Assembly (NCBI GenBank): GCA_937923265.1
Contig: CALAJY010000026.1
Coordinates: 62,001 to 126,000, forward strand
Reading direction: 5' to 3'
Origin: an uncultured Tissierellia bacterium
GTDB taxonomy: Bacteria; Bacillota; Clostridia; Tissierellales; Peptoniphilaceae
DNA: 64,000 bases
The translations under genes and the position numbers were made by a program. This document shows, piece after piece, positions 31,085 through 39,372 of this stretch; positions within the stretch are counted from its first letter, which is position 1; the number at the start of each line of letters is the position of its first letter. The notes below the pieces were generated by a model. The model did not search any database, had not been told where the DNA came from, and saw nothing but the letters and a program-made list of their open reading frames with translations.

Positions 31085-32407
31085 ATGACTGAAATCATTG
31101 GGGTTCGGTTTCAGCGTTCCGGAAAAGTTTACTATTTTGATCCTGAGGGAAGAAAATTAAAAAAAGAACAAGGGGTTATTGTAGAGACAGAGCGGGGCAT
31201 GGAATTTGGAACCGTGAGCATAGATAATATTGAGTTACCGGAGGAAATGATTCCTCAAGCCGTGTTGCCGATTCTCCGTATTGCGGATGAAGAGGATCAA
31301 CAGCAGCGGGAAGGAAATTGGCAGAAAGCCCAGGAGGCCTTCCTCATCTGTGAGCAAAAAATCCTGGAACATGGACTGGATATGCACCTGGTGGAATCGG
31401 AGTATACCTTCGACCGGAGCAAACTCACCTTTTACTTCACCTCCGAAGACCGGGTGGATTTTCGAAAGCTCGTTCGGGATCTGGCGCAAACCTTCCGGAC
31501 CCGCATTGAGTTGCGCCAAATCGGCGTTCGAGACCAGGCCAAGATGATCGGGGGGATTGGCGCCTGTGGCCAGGAAATCTGTTGTCACCGCTACATGACG
31601 GACTTTGCTCCCGTTTCCATCAAGATGGCCAAGACGCAGGGGCTCTCCTTAAATCCCACCAAGATCTCGGGAATCTGTGGTCGCCTCATGTGCTGCCTAA
31701 ATTACGAGCAGGATGTCTACCTGGAAAATGTGAAAAAGGTTCCCGCGAAGGGCACCCTCGTCCTTACGGAGGACGGTCAGGGCTATGTGCTGGATCGAGA
31801 CGTCCTTCAGAAACGGGTACGGGTTCATGTCTACAAGGAAGACAACACGGAAGATGAGCACTACTACCCCGTGGATGAGATTGAGGTCTTGGCTCGTCGC
31901 AAGAAGGGCCTGCCGCGACCGGACCTCCTTCCCAGTTTAGAGGGTCATGTTTTTGTCACGGAGGGAGAGAAGCGAAAGCAGCGTGAGGCCGAAGCACAAC
32001 AAACCCGGGATCGCTGCGGGGCTTGCTGTGGAGGATGCACGGAGGATCCCCTGGATTCCGCAGCGGTGGTTTGTGATTCCCTGGATGTCGAAAGCGAGGA
32101 TTCCAAAGCGACCGCGCAAAGCGAGCCATCGGAGGACCGCAAGGATGCACCCAGCAGTGAGCAAGCGGCACCGAAGGAAAAAGAAGTTCCCTCGTCGTCC
32201 CGGGCGGAGTCATCGAAGTCGGACTGTTTGACGGAAGAAGGTCCGTCCGACCGTCCCAAGGACAATAGGAAAGAGAATTCCGGCGCCTCCCGTGCTCCCA
32301 AAAGAGAGAACAAGAAGGAGCAATCACGGGCGAAGCATCGCGGGGCGACCTACCGGGAACCCTACGCGATGAAGGGGCGAATCAAAAAATCGCGGGGCCG
32401 TCATTAA
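31085..32407 (+). CDS. ricT: PSP1-domain protein RicT (YaaT)
   Basis: A 440-residue protein. The first ~275 residues are a PSP1 domain with the cysteine motifs of RicT (ACGQEICCHRYM and ICGRLMCCLNYEQ), which in Bacillus binds iron-sulfur clusters with RicA/RicF and helps RNase Y mature mRNAs. The remaining ~150 residues are an unusual low-complexity tail: a Cys-rich patch (DRCGACCGGCTED), then Ser/Glu/Lys-rich sequence ending in basic residues. It follows holB by 47 bases with its own CAGGAGG site, keeping the holB-ricT order. Confidence 0.9.
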   Translation: MTEIIGVRFQRSGKVYYFDPEGRKLKKEQGVIVETERGMEFGTVSIDNIELPEEMIPQAVLPILRIADEEDQQQREGNWQKAQEAFLICEQKILEHGLDMHLVESEYTFDRSKLTFYFTSEDRVDFRKLVRDLAQTFRTRIELRQIGVRDQAKMIGGIGACGQEICCHRYMTDFAPVSIKMAKTQGLSLNPTKISGICGRLMCCLNYEQDVYLENVKKVPAKGTLVLTEDGQGYVLDRDVLQKRVRVHVYKEDNTEDEHYYPVDEIEVLARRKKGLPRPDLLPSLEGHVFVTEGEKRKQREAEAQQTRDRCGACCGGCTEDPLDSAAVVCDSLDVESEDSKATAQSEPSEDRKDAPSSEQAAPKEKEVPSSSRAESSKSDCLTEEGPSDRPKDNRKENSGASRAPKRENKKEQSRAKHRGATYREPYAMKGRIKKSRGRH

Positions 32408-32433
32408 GGGATAAGCGTCGCTATTTTCCTCTA

Positions 32434-32462
32434 TTGTGCTTTCTTTGAGACCGTGTTATTAT
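32434..32462 (+). promoter_or_regulatory. Promoter of the ferredoxin gene
   Basis: TTGTGC (32434-32439), 17-base spacer, TATTAT (32457-32462), 30 bases upstream of the start codon. Confidence 0.65.
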
Positions 32463-32491
32463 GAAGACAAACCAAGAAGGAGGATACTTAG

Positions 32492-32659
32492 ATGGCTTAT
32501 AAAATTCAAGAAACTTGCATTGCTTGCGGATCTTGTCAGGGAGAATGCCCGACAGACTCTATTACGGAAGGCGACATCTACAAAATCAATCCGGATACCT
32601 GCATTGACTGTGGTGCTTGCGCTGCCGTATGCCCGACCGATTCCATCATTCCGGAATAA
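32492..32659 (+). CDS. 2[4Fe-4S] ferredoxin
   Basis: A 55-residue clostridial-type ferredoxin. Two CxxCxxCxxxCP motifs give C9, C12, C15, C19 and C37, C40, C43, C47, in pseudo-twofold halves (CIACGSCQGECPTDSI and CIDCGACAAVCPTDSI). It is a low-potential electron carrier, pointing to an anaerobic metabolism. Start ATG 32492 has AAGGAGG about 9 bases upstream. It has its own promoter and terminator, so it is a monocistronic unit inside the ricT-rsmI interval. Confidence 0.95.
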   Translation: MAYKIQETCIACGSCQGECPTDSITEGDIYKINPDTCIDCGACAAVCPTDSIIPE

Positions 32660-32673
32660 GTCTAGCGAACCGG

Positions 32674-32704
32674 AGAAGTCCCCATTTCGGGGGCTTCTTT
32701 TTTT
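32674..32704 (+). terminator. Terminator after ferredoxin, abutting rsmI
   Basis: A 10-bp stem (32674-32683 with 32689-32698), loop ATTTC, T7. The rsmI start codon is 16 bases after the T run. Confidence 0.88.
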
Positions 32705-32720
32705 ATGGAAAGGAGTTCTT

Positions 32721-33563
32721 ATGAGAGCAGGAAAATTAATCCTTCTTCCGACGCCCATTGGGAACCTGGACGACATGACCCTGCGGGGGATCAAGTTGCT
32801 CCGGGAATGCGATGTGATTGCCTGTGAGGATACCCGGCACACATCGGTGCTCCTTCAACACTATCGAATTCATAAGCCCCTTCTTTCTTACCATAAGTTC
32901 AATGAGCAGGAGAGGTCCCACGACCTCCTGGATCGGGTGGAGAGCGGTCAGGTGGTTGTCCTGGTGTCAGATGCCGGGATGCCGGGGATTTCCGACCCCG
33001 GGACCATTGTCTTGCGGGAGGCACAAAAGCGGGGCCTGCCCTACACGGTGTTACCGGGACCGTCGGCGGCGGTGACGGCATATGTAGCCTCCGGGATTGG
33101 GGATGGCAGCTTTCTGTTTTACGGCTTTCTGCCAAGAAAGGGAAAGGAGCGAAGGGCGGTCTTAGAGGAACTGGATCATGCGTCCCACACGGCCCTGATT
33201 TATGAGGCTCCCCATCGCATTCGAAAGAGCCTTCAAGAATTCGGCAAGCGGTGGCCGGACCGGGAGATGGCCCTTGCCCGAGAGTGGACCAAGAAGTATG
33301 AGGAGCTCATCCGTTTTTCGGGGAAAGAGGCAGGCACCCTTCCCGTGGAGGAGCGAGGGGAGTTTGTTCTCATCCTGGGACCGCAGGCAACGGACGCGGA
33401 GGCGGGAGCGGAGGATTTTGAACAACTCTGTGAGCGCGTTGCGACCAGGGTAGAGGCCGGAGCTTCCTCGCGTGATGCCGTCAAAGAGGTTGCCCAAGAA
33501 CAGGGGGTCTCCAAAAATGAACTCTACCGGTCCTTTATCGAATGGAAGCGGTCGAATTCCTGA
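32721..33563 (+). CDS. rsmI: 16S rRNA (cytidine-1402 2'-O)-methyltransferase
   Basis: A 280-residue tetrapyrrole-methylase-fold enzyme that 2'-O-methylates C1402 in the ribosomal P site. LILLPTPIGNLDDMTLRG, CEDTRHTSVLL, VSDAGMPGISDPG and VLPGPSAAVTA are the signature loops. The C-terminal ~55 residues form the small helical domain (VSKNELYRSFIEWK). ATG 32721 is preceded by AAGGAG; an in-frame extension back to 32436 would cover the ferredoxin gene in another frame and is rejected. Confidence 0.94.
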   Translation: MRAGKLILLPTPIGNLDDMTLRGIKLLRECDVIACEDTRHTSVLLQHYRIHKPLLSYHKFNEQERSHDLLDRVESGQVVVLVSDAGMPGISDPGTIVLREAQKRGLPYTVLPGPSAAVTAYVASGIGDGSFLFYGFLPRKGKERRAVLEELDHASHTALIYEAPHRIRKSLQEFGKRWPDREMALAREWTKKYEELIRFSGKEAGTLPVEERGEFVLILGPQATDAEAGAEDFEQLCERVATRVEAGASSRDAVKEVAQEQGVSKNELYRSFIEWKRSNS

Positions 33564-33641
33564 GGCAAGGGGATAGGTGCAGAACTTGCGGCTTTCATGT
33601 AAAATGAGAAAAAAGGCAATGAAACCTGTGGGAGGAAGTTT

Positions 33642-34997
33642 ATGAAATATTTTGGAACCGATGGATTTCGCGGGGAAGCTAATCAGAGTTTGACGGCCAT
33701 CCATGCCTACCGGATCGGCCGATATTTAGGCAATTATTACCGCAAGGAAGGAAAGCGAGCCCGGATTGTCATTGGCAAGGATACCAGACGGTCCAGCTAT
33801 ATGCTGGAGAATGCCCTGGCGGCGGGAATCACGAGCAGTGGGAGTGATTGCTACTTGCTCCACGTGACAACGACGCCCAGCGTGTCCTATATTGTACAGG
33901 CGGATGATTTTGATTGCGGAATCATGATTTCCGCCAGCCACAATCCCTTTCATGATAACGGGATAAAGCTGATTGGTGCCAGCGGCACGAAGATGGAAGA
34001 GGAAATTTTGGAGAAGATCGAGGCCTACATCGACCGTCCCCAGGATGATCTTCCACTGGCACAGAGGGAAGAGATTGGGGAGACCAAGGATTATGTCTTT
34101 GGACGCAATCGCTACATTGGCTACCTCATTTCGACGGTGCGGCGTTCCTTTAAGGGCAAGCGTGTGGCCTTGGACTGTGCCAACGGCGCTTCTTTTACCA
34201 TCGCGAAAAATGTGTTTGATGCCCTAGGCGCGGACACCGTGGTGATTCATGACCAGCCCAATGGACTGAACATCAACGTGGACTGCGGGTCGACCCATAT
34301 CGATTCCCTGGTGGAAACCGTGAAAAAGGAGGGCCTGGATTGTGGCTTTGCCTTTGATGGCGATGCCGATCGCTGCCTGGCGGTGGACGAAAAGGGACAG
34401 GTTGTGAATGGCGATGCGATTATCTACATTTCGGGAACCAACCTCAAGGCGCAGAACGCCCTTCCGAAGAACACGGTGGTCACCACGGTCATGTCAAATT
34501 TTGGCCTGTATAAGGCCTTGGAACGAGCGGGCATCGACTACATTCAGACGCCGGTAGGAGACAAGTATGTGGCAAAGGAGATGCTCAGCAATGGGTATGC
34601 CGTGGGCGGAGAACAATCGGGCCATATCATTTTCTCCAAGTATGCAACGACGGGGGATGGGGTGCTTACCGCCATTCGCCTGATGGAAATCATCGTGGAG
34701 GAGAAGACGAGTCTGTCCAAGCTCTACAGTGACTTCACGGCCTATCCCCAGATTCTGAAAAATGTCAGGGTAGCGGATAAAAATGCGGTCTTGGAAAATG
34801 AGAAGGTGAAGGAGACCATAGAAGCGGTGAATCAAAAGCTCGGCACCGAGGGGAGAACCCTGGTTCGTCCCTCCGGCACGGAGCCCCTCCTCCGGGTCAT
34901 GGCGGAGCATCCGGAGGAAGCGGTCTGTGAACAAGCTGTGGACCGGATCATCGCCACCATCGAGGAGGAAGGCCTGCTTGTCGAAGAGGCCAAGTAG
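33642..34997 (+). CDS. glmM: Phosphoglucosamine mutase
   Basis: A 451-residue alpha-D-phosphohexomutase converting glucosamine-6-P to glucosamine-1-P for UDP-GlcNAc. YFGTDGFRG opens the protein; the phosphoserine loop is ISASHNP, the metal loop is DGDADRC, the sugar-binding loop GGEQSGH, and the phosphate-binding loop RPSGTEPLLR. Length is normal. It is 78 bases after rsmI with a GGGAGGAAG site, and ends 13 bases before cca. Confidence 0.95.
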   Translation: MKYFGTDGFRGEANQSLTAIHAYRIGRYLGNYYRKEGKRARIVIGKDTRRSSYMLENALAAGITSSGSDCYLLHVTTTPSVSYIVQADDFDCGIMISASHNPFHDNGIKLIGASGTKMEEEILEKIEAYIDRPQDDLPLAQREEIGETKDYVFGRNRYIGYLISTVRRSFKGKRVALDCANGASFTIAKNVFDALGADTVVIHDQPNGLNINVDCGSTHIDSLVETVKKEGLDCGFAFDGDADRCLAVDEKGQVVNGDAIIYISGTNLKAQNALPKNTVVTTVMSNFGLYKALERAGIDYIQTPVGDKYVAKEMLSNGYAVGGEQSGHIIFSKYATTGDGVLTAIRLMEIIVEEKTSLSKLYSDFTAYPQILKNVRVADKNAVLENEKVKETIEAVNQKLGTEGRTLVRPSGTEPLLRVMAEHPEEAVCEQAVDRIIATIEEEGLLVEEAK

Positions 34998-35010
34998 GAA
35001 GGAGACCCTT

Positions 35011-36321
35011 TTGCAGACGAAGACGGAAGAGCGACGGGTGCTTGGCGAAGAGTCTCTCCATTTTTCCGCCCCGGCGCTCGCCCTGCTGGACCGCTTTAAG
35101 CAGGCGGGCTACCGGGCCTGGTTGGTGGGCGGTGCGGTTCGGGATGGGCTTCTGGGCATCCCCAACCATGATGAGGATATTACAACCGATGCCCTTCCCG
35201 AGGAGATCGAAGCCCTCTTTTCGGACTGCAAAACGCTCGATGTGGGCAAGGCTTTTGGGACGGTTCGGGTCTTGTTTCAGGACCGGATCTTTGAGGTCAC
35301 CACTTTTCGCCGGGAAAGGGGGTATTCCGATGGACGGCATCCCGATGAGGTCTCCTATTCCTCTTCCGTGGAAGAGGACTTAAAAAGAAGAGACTTTACC
35401 ATGAATGCCATGGCCTGGAATCCGCAGCAAGGGCTTCTTGACCTGTTCCATGGGCGCAGCCATCTGAAGGAGGGGCGCCTGGTGGCAGTGGGAAATGCCC
35501 GGGAAAGAATGGAAGAGGATGCTCTTCGCATGCTTCGTGCGGTTCGCTTTGCTGCCCGCTTTCAACTCTCCATGGACGAAGACCTCTTTCTTGCCCTTCG
35601 GGACCAGGCCCCCGCCCTGGCTCGCGTGAGCGTGGAGCGGAGTCTGGAGGAATTGGATCGTTGTTTTCTTGGGAGCTCGCCTTCCCTGGCCATCGAGCTC
35701 TTGGAGATGAGTGGGCTGTTTGCCGTTCTCTTTCCGGACTTACATCCTTTTTCGAATCCCCGCTTCGACCGGCTTCCCCAACAGCTGGATCTGCGGTGGG
35801 CGAGTTTTGTATTCTTTGCCGAGGGAGGGGAAAGAGCCCCTTCTCCCGGCTTTCCCATGCTGGCGAAAGATGAGGCAGCCCTCCAAGCGGAACAGGGAAA
35901 GAAGCTCTTACGTCGTTTCCACAGTTCGAGAGAGCGACAGGAAAATCTGGCCTTTCTCCTTCGGTCGTGCGGTGAGCCGCTTCCCCGGAGCCGGGAAGAG
36001 GTGCTGTGGTGGATGAACCGATACGAGGGGAAATGGTCCCTGCTTTTTTCCTGGATGCAGTTTTTTTCGCCGCAACAGGGGCATCTATTACAGCGGCGGG
36101 TTGGGGACTATGTGGACCAAAAACTCTGCTACCGTCTTCAGGATTTACAGATAACAGGGAAAGATTTGTTAAAAATAGGGTATAATCGAGGAAAAGTTCT
36201 TGGCGAAACTCTCCAAGAAATGCTCCGGTTGGTAATACAGGGGAAGTTGCAGAACGAGAGACAGGAGCTACTGGCATTCGGCAGAGAGCGAGGGAGAACA
36301 AATCAAGGAGGAACACAATGA
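35011..36321 (+). CDS. cca: CCA tRNA nucleotidyltransferase
   Basis: A 436-residue class II nucleotidyltransferase that adds or repairs tRNA 3' CCA. GGAVRDGLLG with the catalytic acidic pair of DEDITTDA, TFRRERGYSDGRHPD, RRDFTMNAMAW and the ERMEEDALRMLRAVRF helix are typical; the C-terminal half is all-helical and diverged. The start is probably TTG 35011, 6 bases after AAGGAG; an in-frame start inside glmM would add 28 non-homologous residues. One of the two tRNA-Ser genes in the window lacks encoded CCA and would need it. ATGA overlap with degV. Confidence 0.9.
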   Translation: MQTKTEERRVLGEESLHFSAPALALLDRFKQAGYRAWLVGGAVRDGLLGIPNHDEDITTDALPEEIEALFSDCKTLDVGKAFGTVRVLFQDRIFEVTTFRRERGYSDGRHPDEVSYSSSVEEDLKRRDFTMNAMAWNPQQGLLDLFHGRSHLKEGRLVAVGNARERMEEDALRMLRAVRFAARFQLSMDEDLFLALRDQAPALARVSVERSLEELDRCFLGSSPSLAIELLEMSGLFAVLFPDLHPFSNPRFDRLPQQLDLRWASFVFFAEGGERAPSPGFPMLAKDEAALQAEQGKKLLRRFHSSRERQENLAFLLRSCGEPLPRSREEVLWWMNRYEGKWSLLFSWMQFFSPQQGHLLQRRVGDYVDQKLCYRLQDLQITGKDLLKIGYNRGKVLGETLQEMLRLVIQGKLQNERQELLAFGRERGRTNQGGTQ

Positions 36322-37148
36322 CGGCAATTATTGTTGCGGATTCATGCAGTGAGTTAAATGAAGATCTGGAAAAGCGGATCGATCTTCGCCGTGTTGCCTT
36401 TCCCATCACGCTCGAGGGGCACTCCTTTCTGGATGATGGCTCGATGGACATCCCCTCTTTCATTAAAGAGATTGCCCGGGCTTCGGAGATCCCCAAGACC
36501 GGAGGACCCTCCCCGCAGTCTTTTATCGATGCGATTGGTGATGCGCAGGAAGGGTTTATCGTTACCATCTCCAGCAAGCTCTCCGGGACCTACTCCAATG
36601 CCTGCATGGCAGTACGCCAATTGGAGGAGGAGGAGGGGAATCGGCGCTTCCATGTTTTTGACAGTCAATCCGCCAGTGTGGGCGAAAGCCGCATCTGTTG
36701 GAAATTGGGGGGATGGCTGGAAGAAGGACTTTCCTTTGAGGAGATTGTTCAAAAAGGGGAAGCCTACATTTCCCAAGGGAGCACCTATTTTGTGCTCGAT
36801 GATCTTTCCTCGATGATCAAATCCGGTCGAATTCCCAAGTATGCGGGCAAGGTCGCCTCCAAGCTATCGATTCATCCCATCTGTAAAGGCGTGGAGGGAG
36901 AAGTCAAGGTGGCAAAAATCAAGAGAGGCATGAACAGTGCCTTACAGGCCTTGGCGGAGTTGGTCCGAGAAGAGATTGCCCAAAAAGAGGAGAAGCGTCT
37001 GTGGATTTGCCACATCAACCGACCGGACCGGGCGGACTATTTTTGCTCACTGGTGGGACAGGACACAGGAGCGGAGATTCACGTTGTGGAAGGCACTGGG
37101 TTAAGCACGGTCTATGCCAATGATGGCGGAATTATCATTGCCTTTTAA
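36318..37148 (+). CDS. DegV family fatty-acid-binding protein
   Basis: A 276-residue DegV (EDD-fold) protein. IIVADSCSELNED at the N-terminus, TGGPSPQSF, ISSKLSGTYSNA (the loop binding the fatty-acid carboxylate), FDSQSASVGE and a C-terminal GTGLSTVYANDGG segment are characteristic. In Bacillota such proteins (FakB) present fatty acids to the FakA kinase for acyl-phosphate formation; FakA is not in the window. It is coupled to cca by a 4-base overlap. Confidence 0.92.
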   Translation: MTAIIVADSCSELNEDLEKRIDLRRVAFPITLEGHSFLDDGSMDIPSFIKEIARASEIPKTGGPSPQSFIDAIGDAQEGFIVTISSKLSGTYSNACMAVRQLEEEEGNRRFHVFDSQSASVGESRICWKLGGWLEEGLSFEEIVQKGEAYISQGSTYFVLDDLSSMIKSGRIPKYAGKVASKLSIHPICKGVEGEVKVAKIKRGMNSALQALAELVREEIAQKEEKRLWICHINRPDRADYFCSLVGQDTGAEIHVVEGTGLSTVYANDGGIIIAF

Positions 37149-37165
37149 GTCAATCTTTTGCAGAG

Positions 37166-37190
37166 AAAGTCGGCTTCGGTCGACTTTTTT
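37166..37190 (+). terminator. Terminator after degV
   Basis: AAAGTCG (37166-37172) pairs with CGACTTT (37181-37187) over an 8-base loop, followed by further T residues. Confidence 0.78.
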
Positions 37191-37306
37191 ATTTGTGCAG
37201 GGACCGATGGTGTAATTTCAGCGATTCTATGTTAAAATAACTAAATAGATTGCGTTCTTGCCCGATGGAGGGGAACACATTGGAATTTTTATAAAGGAGT
37301 AGAAAG

Positions 37307-38713
37307 ATGACAGTCGAATTAAAATCAAAAGAAGAGAATAAAGCCGTCTATACGGTTGATACAGATTGGGATTGCTTTGAAGAAGAGGTTCAGAAAGTTT
37401 ATCAGAGGAGCCGTGGCCGTTTTTCCATTCCGGGTTTCCGCAAGGGTCATGCTCCCCGGCAAATCATTGAAGCCAACTACGGGAGTGGGGTCTTCTATGA
37501 GGATGCACTCAACGCCATTCTTCCGGAGTTATTGCAAAGTGCGACGGAAGAGCTGGAGCTGGAACCGATCGGACGTCCGGATGTGGATGTAGCAACCTTG
37601 GAGAAGGGCAAACCCGTTGTCTTTACGATCACCACGGAGCTAAAGCCGCATCCCCAACTCGGTGACTATCACAAGATCGAGGTGGAAAAGAAAGAAGCCA
37701 AGGTGAGCGATGAGGCCATCCGGCAGGTCATGGAAAATGAGCAGAAAAAGAACGCGGTCGCTCGCCCTGTGACGGACCGTCCTGCAAAAGACGGAGACAC
37801 CGTGGTTCTTGACTATAAGGGAAGCATCGATGGCGAAGAATTCCAGGGCGGCTCTGCCGAGAAGTATGAGCTTACCTTGGGGTCCAAGACCTTTATCCCC
37901 GGCTTTGAGGACCAGGTGGTTGGCCATGAGTCCGGAGAGGACTTTGTGGTCAAGGTGACTTTCCCGGAGGACTACCACGCCAAAGAGCTGGCGGGAAAAG
38001 AAGCGGAATTTGCATGCAAGCTTCATGAGATCCGCGAGAAGGACCTTCCCGAACTCAACGACGAATTCGCCCAGGATGTTTCCGAGTATGACACCCTGGA
38101 AGAATACCGGGAATCCATTCGCAAGGACCTGATGGAGGAAGCGGAAAAGTCGGTAAAGGCACAGCAGGAGAACGAAGCTATTGAAAAGCTCATTGAGATC
38201 TCCAATGTGAAGGTACCGAAAGCGATGATCGATGACCAGGTGGAGGACGAGGTTCGCAACCTTGCCAACCAGGTGCAGCAGATGGGTCTGAAACTGGACC
38301 AATACCTGACCTACACCAAGATGACCATGGAGCAATTAAGAGAACAGTACAAGCCGATGGCCGAGGTTCGCGTATCGGGCGACCTGGTTCTGGAGAGCCT
38401 GGCGGAAGAGCAGAAGCTGGAAGTCACAGATGAGGAAGCCGAAAAAGAGATTCGCCGTCTCGGAGAGGTTTATGGGGCGAAGGATATCGATGATTTCGCA
38501 AAACGGGTAAAGGACAGTGGAAACACGGTCTATGTAAAAGAAGACCTGAAAAAGAGAAAAGCGATCGATTACCTGATGGAACAGGTCCAATATGTGGAGC
38601 CGAAAGAAGAGGCCGACAAAGAGGACAAGAAAGAAGAAAAGGTAGCGAAGAAGTCTTCCAAGAAAGAAGCAGAAAAAGAGGACGCTTCGGTGGAGGAGAA
38701 GGAAGAGAAGTAG
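37307..38713 (+). CDS. tig: Trigger factor, ribosome-associated chaperone
   Basis: A 468-residue trigger factor. The ribosome-binding tail carries the signature FRKGHAPRQIIE (usually GFRxGKxP) near residue 45. The FKBP-type PPIase domain is at ~150-240 (GDTVVLDYKGSIDGEEFQGG as its core, and FIPGFEDQVVGHE). The long helical C-terminal arms follow, and the last ~40 residues are an extra Lys/Glu tail. It is first in the tig-clpP-clpX-lon-engB cluster. The upstream 117 bases contain no CtsR or CIRCE box that I can see. Start follows AAAGGAG. Confidence 0.95.
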   Translation: MTVELKSKEENKAVYTVDTDWDCFEEEVQKVYQRSRGRFSIPGFRKGHAPRQIIEANYGSGVFYEDALNAILPELLQSATEELELEPIGRPDVDVATLEKGKPVVFTITTELKPHPQLGDYHKIEVEKKEAKVSDEAIRQVMENEQKKNAVARPVTDRPAKDGDTVVLDYKGSIDGEEFQGGSAEKYELTLGSKTFIPGFEDQVVGHESGEDFVVKVTFPEDYHAKELAGKEAEFACKLHEIREKDLPELNDEFAQDVSEYDTLEEYRESIRKDLMEEAEKSVKAQQENEAIEKLIEISNVKVPKAMIDDQVEDEVRNLANQVQQMGLKLDQYLTYTKMTMEQLREQYKPMAEVRVSGDLVLESLAEEQKLEVTDEEAEKEIRRLGEVYGAKDIDDFAKRVKDSGNTVYVKEDLKKRKAIDYLMEQVQYVEPKEEADKEDKKEEKVAKKSSKKEAEKEDASVEEKEEK

Positions 38714-38776
38714 GCTTTCTTCTCTGAGTCGAGCTTGGGTTCTTCGAAGGAAGAACAACTTAGAAAGAAGGTTACC

Positions 38777-39364
38777 ATGCCATTAATTCCTACAGTAATT
38801 GAACAGACCAATCGGGGAGAGCGGGCGTACGATATCTATTCGCGCCTCCTGGAGGAACGAATCATTTTCGTCTCGGGCCCAATTGAAACGCATATGGCAG
38901 ACTTAATTGTTGCTCAGCTCCTCTATTTGGAGCATGTGGATCCTGCCAAGGATATTCAACTCTATATCAATTCGCCGGGTGGGGAGGTCACTGCCGGTCT
39001 GGCGATTTACGATACCATGAATTATATTCAGCCGGATGTCTCCACGATCTGCATCGGGATGGCGGCCAGCATGGGGGCGGTTCTGTTGGCAGCGGGAGAG
39101 AAGGGGAAGCGCTTTGCCCTTCCGAATGCCGATGTGATGATTCACCAGCCCTCGGGCGGTGCACAGGGTATGGCTTCCGATATTGAGATCACGGCGAAGA
39201 AAATCCTGGAAACCAGAGAGAGGATCAACCAGATTCTCGCGGATGCCACGGGCCAGAGCAAGGAAGTGATCGCAAGGGATACGGATCGTGACCGCTGGCT
39301 GAGCGCTGAGGAAGCCATGAAGTACGGCCTCATTGACCGTGTGATTGACCAGAGAAAAGAGTAG
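38777..39364 (+). CDS. clpP: ATP-dependent Clp protease proteolytic subunit
   Basis: A 195-residue serine peptidase that forms the double heptamer degraded-substrate chamber. The catalytic triad by position is S98 (MAASMGA), H123 (MIHQPSGG) and D172 (RDTDRD). The N-terminal MPLIPTVIEQTNRGERAYDI is the usual mature-type start, which together with AGAAGG fixes ATG 38777 over a longer in-frame start at 38735. It lies 8 bases before clpX, its unfoldase partner. Confidence 0.97.
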   Translation: MPLIPTVIEQTNRGERAYDIYSRLLEERIIFVSGPIETHMADLIVAQLLYLEHVDPAKDIQLYINSPGGEVTAGLAIYDTMNYIQPDVSTICIGMAASMGAVLLAAGEKGKRFALPNADVMIHQPSGGAQGMASDIEITAKKILETRERINQILADATGQSKEVIARDTDRDRWLSAEEAMKYGLIDRVIDQRKE

Positions 39365-39372
39365 GAGAAAGT

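Noticed and set aside
32436..32720. N-terminal extension of rsmI across the ferredoxin gene
   Set aside because: The in-frame extension is in a different frame from an intact 55-residue ferredoxin that has its own promoter and terminator; rsmI homologues start at 32721.
35396..36577. 393-codon minus-strand open frame opposite cca and degV
   Set aside because: It spans two real genes on the other strand, with Pro/Arg/Ser-rich translation.
37190..37306. CtsR or CIRCE control of the tig-clpP-clpX-lon cluster
   Set aside because: No GGTCAAA repeat or TTAGCACTC half-site was found upstream of tig, nor in the short gap before clpP.
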